Shown: positions 9,176-16,511 of the stretch, piece after piece
How positions within the stretch are numbered: position 1 is the stretch's first letter
Layout of the letters: each line of letters starts with the position of its first letter
Assembly (NCBI RefSeq): GCF_004214935.1
Contig: NZ_SFCC01000004.1
Coordinates: 186,001 to 250,000, forward strand
Direction of reading: 5' to 3'
From: Amycolatopsis suaedae
Lineage (GTDB): Bacteria > Actinomycetota > Actinomycetes > Mycobacteriales > Pseudonocardiaceae
DNA length: 64,000 nt
The notes under the pieces: model-generated
The model's database searches: none
The model's input: only the letters and a program-made list of their open reading frames with translations
What the model was told of the DNA's origin: nothing
Position numbers and translations under genes: made by a program

Positions 9176-9621
9176 GCGTCCTCCCCTCGGACGACCAGCT
9201 GGGCACGCGTGGTGCAGACGTGCTCGCCCTCGACGGTGGTGATCTCGGCGCGCACGTTGAGGAAGTCGTTGCCGGCGCGGGCGAAGATCTCCTCGATGTG
9301 AGTGGTCAGCTCGAGCCGGTCACCCGCGCGAACGGGCCGGCTGTAGCGGAAACTCTGGTCGCCGTGGACCATCCGCGAGTAGTCCAGCCCCAGTTCGGGG
9401 TCGGCCACGATCTTGTTGATCGACGGGATGTTGATGATCGTCAGGAACGTGGGCGGCGCGATCACGTCCGGGTGACCCGCGGCCCGCGCGGCCTCGGGGT
9501 CCCGGAAGACCGGGTTCTCGTCGCCGATCGCCTCGGCGAACTCGGCGATCTTCTCCCGGCTGACTTCGTAGCTTCCCGAGGGCGGGTAGGTCCGCCCGGC
9601 GAATGAGGGGTCCAAAGGCAC
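9172..9621 (-). CDS. hadA: MaoC-like dehydratase partner subunit, HadA type
   Basis: 149 residues, hotdog fold, starting MPLDPSFAGRTYPPSG. The motif region AIGDENPVFRDPEAARAAGHPDVIAPPTF lacks the catalytic Asp/His pair found in hadB, which fits HadA as the substrate-binding rather than catalytic partner. It is coupled to hadB by overlap. In the mycobacterial order it directly follows rpmG; here a protease gene separates them. Confidence 0.85.
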   Translation of the reverse strand: MPLDPSFAGRTYPPSGSYEVSREKIAEFAEAIGDENPVFRDPEAARAAGHPDVIAPPTFLTIINIPSINKIVADPELGLDYSRMVHGDQSFRYSRPVRAGDRLELTTHIEEIFARAGNDFLNVRAEITTVEGEHVCTTRAQLVVRGEDA

Positions 9622-9645
9622 GCCAGCAGGCTACCCGTAGGGGAA

Positions 9646-9681
9646 TGGCCCGTTCCCCGCGCCGTTGCGGGGAACGGGCCA
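9646..9681 (-). terminator. Strong hairpin after the protease gene
   Basis: A perfect 15-bp stem (TGGCCCGTTCCCCGC with its complement) and a 6-base loop, 24 bases after the protease stop and 25 bases before hadA. It probably ends the protease transcript and insulates hadA. Confidence 0.75.
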
Positions 9682-9705
9682 CTCTGCCAGCGGCACCCGA
9701 AGGGG

Positions 9706-10800
9706 TCAGGTGAGCTGGGCGCCGTAGGCGTTCATGGCCTCCACGACCGGCTGGAAGTAGGAGTTGCCGCCGCCCATGCCGGAGGTGATGCCCAGGCCGA
9801 CGCTGCCGGAGAACAGGCAGCCGCCGGAGTCACCGGGGTTCACCGAGGCACTGGTCTGGACCGTCTGGTAGACCGGGCCCTCCTGGTAACGCACGGTCAC
9901 GTTGGTGGCCTCGACCACGCCGCAGGTCAGCCGGGTGGTGCTGCCGCTCTTGCAGATCTGCTGGCCGACGCGGGCGTCCGCGGCGGAGCTGATGCGCTGC
10001 GTGGAGCCGTTCCACAGGGTCACCGCGCCCGGGCCGCTGCCGGTCGTGTTGCGGATCAGGCCGTAGTCGTTGGTCGGGAAGCTGGCGCCCACCGACGGGC
10101 CGACGTTCCACTGCGACACCGCGCGGGTGCAGTGGCCGGCGTCGAGGATGTGCAGCTGACCGCCGCGGGTCACGTTGAAGCCCGCCGAGCAGCGGGTGCC
10201 GCCGCCGGTGATGGCCTCGCCGTTGTAGATGGCCTTGCTCATCTGGCCGGTGGTGCGCTCGACGCGTACGGCGTCGCCGAGGCTCGCGGCCTTGGCGACC
10301 AGCGCGTCGGCGCCGGTGGCCGCGTCGGACACGGTCACGACGATCTGGTTGGTCTTCTCGTCGGTGCCGATGGTGGTGTGCGCGACGCCGAGCGGTTCCA
10401 GCACGGCGCGGGCCGCGTCGAGCTGGGCCAGCGAGTGCTTGACCACCTTGGCGGTGGCGCCCGCGGCCTGCGCCTGCGCCGCGCCGGCGGCGTCGAGGAC
10501 GTTCACCACGGGCAGGCCCTTGGCGTCGAGGAAGCCACCGGCATGGCGGCCGGCCAGTGCGTTCTCGACCTGGGCGAGGGTGCGGGCGCTGGCGTCCTGC
10601 ACGCGCAGCACGTCGAGCGCGGCGGCGGTGCTGATGCCCTCGCTCGAGGTGATGGCGGCGACCGCGGCGTTCTGCACCTCGGTCGAGTAGCCGTCGACCG
10701 TGGCCGAGGCTGGCGCGGCGAAGCCCGCACTGAACAGGGCGGTGGCACCCGCGAGGATGGCGACTGCGGCGGGGGCGCGCCGCGTGGTCGTCTTCGTCAT
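9706..10800 (-). CDS. Secreted serine protease, streptogrisin / alpha-lytic type (family S1)
   Basis: 364 residues from the ATG at 10800 (MTKTTTRRAPAAV). A signal peptide ends near ASA-TVDGYS, then comes a propeptide of about 150 residues (alpha-lytic-type pro-domain). The mature protease starts near residue 180 (IYNGEAITGGGTRCSAGF). The catalytic triad is visible: His in LDAGHC, Asp in TNDYGLI, Ser in NPGDSGG. Cys pairs fit the chymotrypsin fold. The propeptide acts as a folding foldase in this family. Monocistronic, with its own terminator at 9646-9681. Confidence 0.92.
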   Translation of the reverse strand: MTKTTTRRAPAAVAILAGATALFSAGFAAPASATVDGYSTEVQNAAVAAITSSEGISTAAALDVLRVQDASARTLAQVENALAGRHAGGFLDAKGLPVVNVLDAAGAAQAQAAGATAKVVKHSLAQLDAARAVLEPLGVAHTTIGTDEKTNQIVVTVSDAATGADALVAKAASLGDAVRVERTTGQMSKAIYNGEAITGGGTRCSAGFNVTRGGQLHILDAGHCTRAVSQWNVGPSVGASFPTNDYGLIRNTTGSGPGAVTLWNGSTQRISSAADARVGQQICKSGSTTRLTCGVVEATNVTVRYQEGPVYQTVQTSASVNPGDSGGCLFSGSVGLGITSGMGGGNSYFQPVVEAMNAYGAQLT

Positions 10801-10948
10801 AACCGGCAACTCACTTTCGGCAGGGGCGACCCGCACGGCTGGGGGCGGCACGGGACGCAGGGGGCACAGTGGGTCGGGCCGGGCACGGGGCGGTGTCCGG
10901 CACCGGTAACAACCGGTACACGGATCGTGACCCCCGTCACTCGTTAGC

Positions 10949-10988
10949 GGTACCTACTTTCGTTGGTTCAGTACCAAAGATAGGTACC
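10949..10988. repeat. GGTACCTA inverted repeat upstream of the protease
   Basis: GGTACCTA (10949-10956) and TAGGTACC (10981-10988) flank partly complementary inner bases (CTTTCGTTGGT against ACCAAAGA). It lies about 150-190 bases before the protease start and could be its operator. The rest of the 10,801-11,111 gap shows only palindrome copy 4. Confidence 0.45.
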
Positions 10989-11044
10989 TGTTGGTTATTG
11001 ACTGAGTACCGTGCGCTCGGCCACCGCGTACCCCCGGGAGGCGG

Positions 11045-11060
11045 CTTTAGCGGGCTAAAG
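11045..11060. repeat. CTTTAGC-GG-GCTAAAG palindrome, copy 4
   Basis: Identical 16-mer to copies 1 and 3. It lies downstream of the rpmG terminator and upstream of the protease, between two minus-strand genes. Confidence 0.7.
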
Positions 11061-11111
11061 ACGGCGCGCACTGGGGGCGGGAAGGTCGAACTCGCGCGGG
11101 GGTGGAGACGA

Positions 11112-11149
11112 CAACAGGGCCGCCCCCTGGGAAGGGGACGGCCCTGTTG
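11112..11149 (-). terminator. rpmG terminator
   Basis: A 17-bp stem with one mismatch (core CAACAGGGCCG) and a four-base loop, 40 bases after the rpmG stop. Confidence 0.75.
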
Positions 11150-11189
11150 GTGGTCTAGCGAGAACCGCGAGCGCGCTGGACTCAGGCGC

Positions 11190-11354
11190 TCAGCGGGTTT
11201 CCTTGTGGTTCCGGTGCGTACCGCAGTTCGGGCAGAACTTCTTCATCTCCAGGCGGTCCGGGTTGTTGCGCCGGTTCTTCCTGGTGATGTAGTTGCGGTG
11301 CTTGCACTCTTCGCACGCCAACGTGATCTTTGGTCGCACGTCAGTAGCAGCCAC
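11190..11354 (-). CDS. rpmG: 50S ribosomal protein L33
   Basis: 54 residues from a GTG at 11354 (AGAGAGG upstream): starts [20 protein letters not shown]. Two CxxC zinc knuckles are present (CEEC and CPNC), so it is the zinc-binding (C+) form. It has the typical [16 protein letters not shown] core. It lies between tRNA-Met and the protease, at the position expected before hadA in related genomes. Confidence 0.96.
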   Translation of the reverse strand: MAATDVRPKITLACEECKHRNYITRKNRRNNPDRLEMKKFCPNCGTHRNHKETR

Positions 11355-11431
11355 AGCACTTGCCTCTCTCTACACAACAGCATCCCACCGGGTGAGCAAC
11401 CAGGCGGGGTCTCGGGGCACGGAGCCCCACG

Positions 11432-11504
11432 TAGCGGTGGCCGGACTTGAACCGGCGACACAGCGATTATGAGCCGCTTGCTCTACCGACTGAGCTACAC
11501 CGCC
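11432..11504 (-). tRNA. trnM: tRNA-Met (CAT), elongator
   Basis: 73 nt; anticodon loop CTCATAATC gives CAT. A first pair G-U in the acceptor and a T-loop GGTTCAAGTCC are visible. Discriminator A. Clustered with rpmG and tRNA-Thr. Confidence 0.93.
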
Positions 11505-11556
11505 CGACACGACCGAAGCCGCGACACGAATGATACGCATCGCGGCTCAGTCACCG

Positions 11557-11629
11557 AGCCCCTTTACGGAATCGAACCGTAGACCTTCTCCTTACCATGG
11601 AGACGCTCTGCCGACTGAGCTAAAGGGGC
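11557..11629 (-). tRNA. trnT: tRNA-Thr (GGT)
   Basis: 73 nt; acceptor GCCCCTT/AAGGGGC, anticodon stem TCTCC/GGAGA with loop ATGGTAA, anticodon GGT, T-loop TTCGATT. 53 bases upstream of tRNA-Met, same strand. Confidence 0.96.
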
Positions 11630-11705
11630 GTGCTCACTGGAGCCTCGAAGAGATTACCCAACGGTCCATCCGCCGCCGAACCCGGGGTCCCCTAAGCGGG
11701 AAACC

Positions 11706-14363
11706 TCAGGTCAGCAGCGTCAGCACCGCCTCGGCGTGCCGGCCGGGGGTACGGGCGGTGCGGGCCTGCAGCCACGCCTCCAGCCGCTCCTCCGACAGCG
11801 GACGCGAGATCAGATAGCCCTGGGCGACGTCGCAGCCCATGGCTTCCAGCTGGTCGCGGGCCACGTCCTCCTCGACACCCTCGGCGACCACGGTCAACCC
11901 CAGCGAGTGACCAAGCTCCACGATCGAGCGAACCACCGCCAGGTCACCGAGATCGGTACCCATGCCGAGCACGAAGCTCTTGTCGATCTTGACCTGGTCG
12001 ACCGGCAGCTGCCGCAGGTAGGCCAGCGACGAGTACCCGGTGCCGAAGTCGTCGACGGCCAGCACGATGCCCAGCGCGTGCAGTTCCCGCAGGATCGGCA
12101 GGGCCTTCTGCGGGTCGGACATCACGCCGGACTCGGTCAGCTCGAACGTCAGCAGCTCCGGCGGCACGCCGACGCGCTCCAGCGCCTGCGACACCCGGCG
12201 CGGGAACTCCTCGTCGGCCAGGTTGCGCACGGACAGGTTCACCGCGACCGAGATACGCAGCCCGTCGTCGAGCCACTTGCGTACCCGGTGCAGTGCCTCC
12301 TCCAGCACGAACTCCGTCAGCGCGCCGATGAGACCGGCCGCCTCGACGGCGGGCACGAACTCGTCCGGGTCGATCCGGCCGAACTCCGGGTGCACCCAGC
12401 GGACCAGCGCCTCGACGCCCTGCACCTGCCGGTTGGGCAGCGACACCTTCGGCTGGTAGTGGACGCTGACCTGGCCGTCCTCCAGCGACTGCCGGAACTG
12501 GGTGACCATCTGGAACCGGCGCATGAAGATCTGGCCCATGCTCGGCACGTAGCCACGGACCTCCTCGCCACCTCTGGTGGCGCGGACGGCGACGTCGGCA
12601 CGCTGCAGCAGGGCGTCGACGTCCACCGGCTCGCCGTGTTCCTCCGGCGTCGGCGCGGCGTAGCCGACCATGGCGTTGGCCTCGACGGTCAGCCGGTCGA
12701 CCGGGTACGGCGCGGACAGCTCGGTCCGCAGCCGGACCGACACGTCGTGGGCCTGCTCGGGCGTCCGGTCGACGAGCAGCGCGGCGAACGAGGCGCCCTC
12801 CAGCCTGGCGACCGGCACGTCGGCGCCCAGCTCGTCGCGCAGCCGCCTGCTGGCGGCGATGACCATCCGGTCGGCCCAGGCGTAGCCGAGCGCGTCGCTG
12901 ACGGCGGAGAAGATGTCCAGGTCGATCCGCAGCACCACCGAGCTGACCCGCTCCCGCAACGGCTCCCTGGCGACCTGCCGGAAGCCCGGCCGGTTGAGCA
13001 GGCCGGTGAGCGGGTCGTGGTACGCGTCATGCCGCAGCGTGGCGAGCAGCCTGCGGTTGTCCAGCGCGGTCGCCAGGTGGCTGGCCATCGTGCCGAGCAG
13101 CTGGACGTCGGACTTGCCGAACCCGCGCCAGCGCGACAGCCGGTCGTGTGCCTCGACGATGCCGAGCAGCTGGTTCGCACTGCGCAGCGGGACGACCAGC
13201 GCCTCCTGCGCACCGCGTTCCAGCAGCGCCGCCCGCACCTCGGGGTTGGCCTCGGTGAGCCGGAAGTGCCGGACGTGCGCGCCGGGCAGGCGGATCAGCG
13301 GGTCGTCGGCGGCGGGGTTCTCCTCGGGCAGCGGTTCACCGGCGACGACGCCCCGCATGGCGTCGGTCGGGTCCAGCCGCAGCCGCAGCACCACGCGGCC
13401 CGCGGAGAGCTGGTCCTTGATCCGCTCGGCGATCGTGCCCCACTCGCCGACGTCGACGCCGCGGCCGAAGTCGTCGGCCCGGCCCGCCGGACGGGCCGCG
13501 GCCTGCTGCCCTGACCGGGCCACCATCAGGCTGACGTCGGACAGCGCCTCCATGTCCCGCTGCTCGCGCAGCAGGTCGGAGTAGGCCCAGTAGAGCGCGG
13601 TCAGGCCGACGAACACGGCGAGCACCAGCGGCCACGCCTCGGCGACGTTGGCGATGACCAGGTAGCCGGACAGGCCGACCGACGCGTTGACGAACCCGAC
13701 GACGAGGATGCGGCCGGTCAGCCGCAACGCGGTGCTGATCCGCATCCGGCGGCGCAGCACCCGCACGGCCGCCAGCGCGAGCAGCGTGCTGACCAGCGGC
13801 GCGGTGAGCGTGCCCGCGAGCGCGGCCTGCCAGGGCAGGTGCGAGCCGAGCTGACCGTCGATCAGGTGCGTGACCAGGCCGGCGACGGCGAACGCGCCGG
13901 TGATCTCCAGCAGGAAGGCACCCGCGTTGTACAGCACCCTGCCCCGCACCTTGCGGGCGAGCAGCGTGCCGACGCCCGCGACGAGGTGCGCGGCGAGCAC
14001 GACCTCGAACGGGGCGATGAAGAAGCCGATGACCAGCGGGATCTCGGTGAACGAGATGGTCCACGAGATGCCGCTGCGGACGTCGACGTTGACGCCGAGC
14101 TGCTCGGCGAGCAGGAACGACAACGCCAGCACGGGGGCGATCCACCACAGTTGCGCCGAGCCCTCGAAGGGCAGCCAGAACGACACGACCAGCGCGGCGA
14201 CGATGCCGGCGGTCAGGACGGTCGCGGTGTAGGCGCGGAAGCGCCGTTCGTCCACGAGCGTGTCGTCGGAGGGCAACGCGGGGCGTCCCGCGGGAGAGTG
14301 GGCTGCCGCCGGTGCGGGCCTGTCAGGGCCGTGCTCGTCGGTACGGCTACCTGCGTCCGGCAT
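11706..14363 (-). CDS. Membrane c-di-GMP phosphodiesterase with GAF, degenerate GGDEF and EAL domains
   Basis: 885 residues. About seven membrane helices (residues 45-265) are followed by a GAF-like region (about 290-440), a GGDEF-like domain (about 450-590) and an EAL domain (about 620-870). The GGDEF signature is replaced by EGASF near residue 521, so cyclase activity is unlikely. The EAL domain keeps EALVRW (about 651), NLSVRN, FELTES, VDDFGTGYSS, KIDKSF, EGVE and QGY, so c-di-GMP hydrolysis is expected. It resembles membrane GGDEF-EAL proteins that tune development in actinomycetes. Monocistronic; the 14,364-14,630 gap shows nothing clear. Confidence 0.9.
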   Translation of the reverse strand: MPDAGSRTDEHGPDRPAPAAAHSPAGRPALPSDDTLVDERRFRAYTATVLTAGIVAALVVSFWLPFEGSAQLWWIAPVLALSFLLAEQLGVNVDVRSGISWTISFTEIPLVIGFFIAPFEVVLAAHLVAGVGTLLARKVRGRVLYNAGAFLLEITGAFAVAGLVTHLIDGQLGSHLPWQAALAGTLTAPLVSTLLALAAVRVLRRRMRISTALRLTGRILVVGFVNASVGLSGYLVIANVAEAWPLVLAVFVGLTALYWAYSDLLREQRDMEALSDVSLMVARSGQQAAARPAGRADDFGRGVDVGEWGTIAERIKDQLSAGRVVLRLRLDPTDAMRGVVAGEPLPEENPAADDPLIRLPGAHVRHFRLTEANPEVRAALLERGAQEALVVPLRSANQLLGIVEAHDRLSRWRGFGKSDVQLLGTMASHLATALDNRRLLATLRHDAYHDPLTGLLNRPGFRQVAREPLRERVSSVVLRIDLDIFSAVSDALGYAWADRMVIAASRRLRDELGADVPVARLEGASFAALLVDRTPEQAHDVSVRLRTELSAPYPVDRLTVEANAMVGYAAPTPEEHGEPVDVDALLQRADVAVRATRGGEEVRGYVPSMGQIFMRRFQMVTQFRQSLEDGQVSVHYQPKVSLPNRQVQGVEALVRWVHPEFGRIDPDEFVPAVEAAGLIGALTEFVLEEALHRVRKWLDDGLRISVAVNLSVRNLADEEFPRRVSQALERVGVPPELLTFELTESGVMSDPQKALPILRELHALGIVLAVDDFGTGYSSLAYLRQLPVDQVKIDKSFVLGMGTDLGDLAVVRSIVELGHSLGLTVVAEGVEEDVARDQLEAMGCDVAQGYLISRPLSEERLEAWLQARTARTPGRHAEAVLTLLT

Positions 14364-14630
14364 GCAACCTCCTTCCGGCCTGTGTGGCGCACCGCACAGT
14401 CTGGAGCGCCGGTTTCAACGCGAATGAGGGCATCACTGTACCCCGGTGGGGGTATTCCAGCCTCTTTCCAGCCATTACGAGATCACCCCAGTGTGAGCAA
14501 CGCGGGTTACCGCGTCCACCTGCGTGGAGCAGGCCGGCGAGATCGGAACGTTATTCGCGTTTTGCCCCCTTGTCACGGGTGAACAAGGGGCAGTTCACCC
14601 GACTGCCACAGCAGGGACTTCAATAAGGGT

Positions 14631-15566
14631 GTGAAACCGGACACGATCGCGGAAGCCCACGCCGCCAGGGTCGCCGACGCGGACCCGCTGATCCCGACCA
14701 TGCAGCCGCTGCAGCCGTCGGAGGACCGCATCCTGCTCACCGCGGCCGCGGGCGGCTCCCATGCCGCCGGGCTCGCCGGGTTGGTCGAGCACTCGGATCA
14801 GGAGAGCAGGTCGATTTATCACCCGCTCAGGGAGTATCAGCTCGCTGTGCGTATCGCGGGTGATCAGCCGGACGCGGCACTGTCGGCCCTGCTCACGCAG
14901 TGGGACGACGAACTGGCCGAGCGGGCCGAGCCCGGTGACCGGGAGTCGGCGGCCGTCGTGCTGCGCCCCAGCCGGGACACGGCGGGCACCGCCGCCCTGC
15001 TCGAACACGGCTTCGCCCCCATCCGTGGCATCGCGGTGCGCCCGGCCGACCGGCTCGGCGCGGGTTCCGGGCCGACGCCCGGCGTGTACGTCCGCGCGGC
15101 CGGGCCGGAGGATCTGCCCACCGTCACCGCGCTCGGGATGGAGCTGCTGGAGTTCGACTCGCAGTTCGGCGTGGTGAACCTGCGCGAGGTCAGCGAGCAG
15201 ATGGTGGCCAGCATGAGCAAGGGCTACATCCGCGGCGAGGACCCGTCGATCTGGATCGCCGAGGTGTACGGCCAGCCGCTCGGCGTGGTCACCCTGCAGC
15301 TGCCGCCCAGCTCGGACTGGGCGCGCCCGTACGTCGCGGCGGACAAGGTCGGCTACATCAACTCGATGGCCGTGTCGACCGCGGCCCGCGGTACCGGCGT
15401 CGGCACCGCGCTGACCGCGCACACGCACCAGATCTTCGACGAGGCGGGCGTCGACGTCGCGCTGCTGCACCACGCGCTGGCCAACCCCAGGTCGACGCCG
15501 TTCTGGTACTCGCAGGGGTACCGGCCGCTGTGGACCTATTGGTACCGGCGCCCGGCTGTCCGCTAG
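14631..15566 (+). CDS. GNAT-family N-acetyltransferase, two-domain
   Basis: 311 residues from GTG. The N-terminal half (about 1-150) looks like a degenerate GNAT-like domain (TAALLEHGFAPIRGIAV). The C-terminal half (about 155-310) is a full GNAT fold with acetyl-CoA loop INSMAVSTAARGTGVGTAL (the RGTGVG motif A) and NPRSTPFWYSQGYRPLW at the end. Substrate unknown. It lies 10 bases upstream of the methyltransferase gene and is likely cotranscribed with it. Confidence 0.82.
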   Translation: MKPDTIAEAHAARVADADPLIPTMQPLQPSEDRILLTAAAGGSHAAGLAGLVEHSDQESRSIYHPLREYQLAVRIAGDQPDAALSALLTQWDDELAERAEPGDRESAAVVLRPSRDTAGTAALLEHGFAPIRGIAVRPADRLGAGSGPTPGVYVRAAGPEDLPTVTALGMELLEFDSQFGVVNLREVSEQMVASMSKGYIRGEDPSIWIAEVYGQPLGVVTLQLPPSSDWARPYVAADKVGYINSMAVSTAARGTGVGTALTAHTHQIFDEAGVDVALLHHALANPRSTPFWYSQGYRPLWTYWYRRPAVR

Positions 15567-15576
15567 AAACGTAAGG

Positions 15577-16434
15577 GTGAGCATCCCGGACGAATCCAGT
15601 GCGCCAGAGGCCCCGGAGGGCGTCGACACCGAGAAACCGTCGGCGGCCAGGGTCTACGACTGGTTCCTCGGCGGCATCCAGAACTGGGCCGTCGACCGGG
15701 AGTTCGGCAAGAGAGTCGAGGCGCGCTGGCCGCACGTGCGGCCGGGCTCGCGGCACAACCGCGAGTTCCTCGGCCGTGCCGTCCGCGCCGCGCTGGACGC
15801 GGGCATCCGGCAGTTCATCGACCTCGGCTCCGGCGTGCCGACGGTCGGCAACGTCCACGAGGTGGTCCGCGAGCACCTGCCGGCCGACGAGCACGCGACC
15901 GTCGTCTACGTCGACTACGAACCGGTCGCCGTCGCCCACGCCACCCTGCTCCTGGAACGGCAGGGGGCGGGCGACTGGGCCGGGATCGTGCAGGCCGACA
16001 TCCGCGACCCGAAGGCCGTGCTCCGCGACGAGACCACCCGCAGGCTGATCGACTTCGACCAGCCGGTCTGCCTGCTGATGCTGGCCGTGCTGCACTTCGT
16101 CGGGCCCGACGACGACGCCGACGGGATCATGCGTACCTACCGCGGCCGTCTGGTGCCGGGCAGCTGGCTGGTCCTGTCGCACATGACCGTCGGCGGCACG
16201 ACCGGCGAGGCGCGGCGCGGCGTGCTGGACTTCGCCGAGCAGTACCGCAACACCAGCAACCCGGTCTGGCTGCGCGACCACCACGAGGTCGTCGAGCTGT
16301 TCGGCGATTGGGAACTCCTCGAACCCGGCGTCGTGCACATCCCGGACTGGCGGCCGGAACGGCAGCTGGCCGGCCCGGAGGTCGACGCGCGGCCGTTCGC
16401 GTGGTGCGGCGTGGCCGTGAACCGCGCTCGCTGA
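15577..16434 (+). CDS. SAM-dependent methyltransferase, DUF574/Methyltransf_19 family
   Basis: 285 residues from GTG. It has the family start SAARVYDWFLGGIQNWAVDREF, the SAM motif FIDLGSGVPTVGNVH, VVYVDYEPVAVAHA and LMLAVLHFV, with a C-terminal GWxE-like acid strand. This large actinobacterial family has few characterised members; substrate is unknown. Confidence 0.88.
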   Translation: MSIPDESSAPEAPEGVDTEKPSAARVYDWFLGGIQNWAVDREFGKRVEARWPHVRPGSRHNREFLGRAVRAALDAGIRQFIDLGSGVPTVGNVHEVVREHLPADEHATVVYVDYEPVAVAHATLLLERQGAGDWAGIVQADIRDPKAVLRDETTRRLIDFDQPVCLLMLAVLHFVGPDDDADGIMRTYRGRLVPGSWLVLSHMTVGGTTGEARRGVLDFAEQYRNTSNPVWLRDHHEVVELFGDWELLEPGVVHIPDWRPERQLAGPEVDARPFAWCGVAVNRAR

Positions 16435-16472
16435 CAGCGAACAGCCAGCGGAAACAAACCCACGCTCCAGAT

Positions 16473-16497
16473 AGTTGAGCCAGGCAGACTCAACTAC
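16473..16497 (+). promoter_or_regulatory. HAIR (HspR) operator upstream of lon
   Basis: TAGTTGAG and CTCAACTA form an 8-bp inverted repeat with a 9-base spacer, matching the HspR-associated inverted repeat TTGAG-N9-CTCAA. It ends 14 bases before the lon ATG. Regulation of lon by HspR is established in actinomycetes. A GGAAA...GTT pair around 16451-16477 could be a SigR-like promoter, but this is weak. Confidence 0.8.
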
Positions 16498-16511
16498 GAA
16501 GGAGCGCACTG

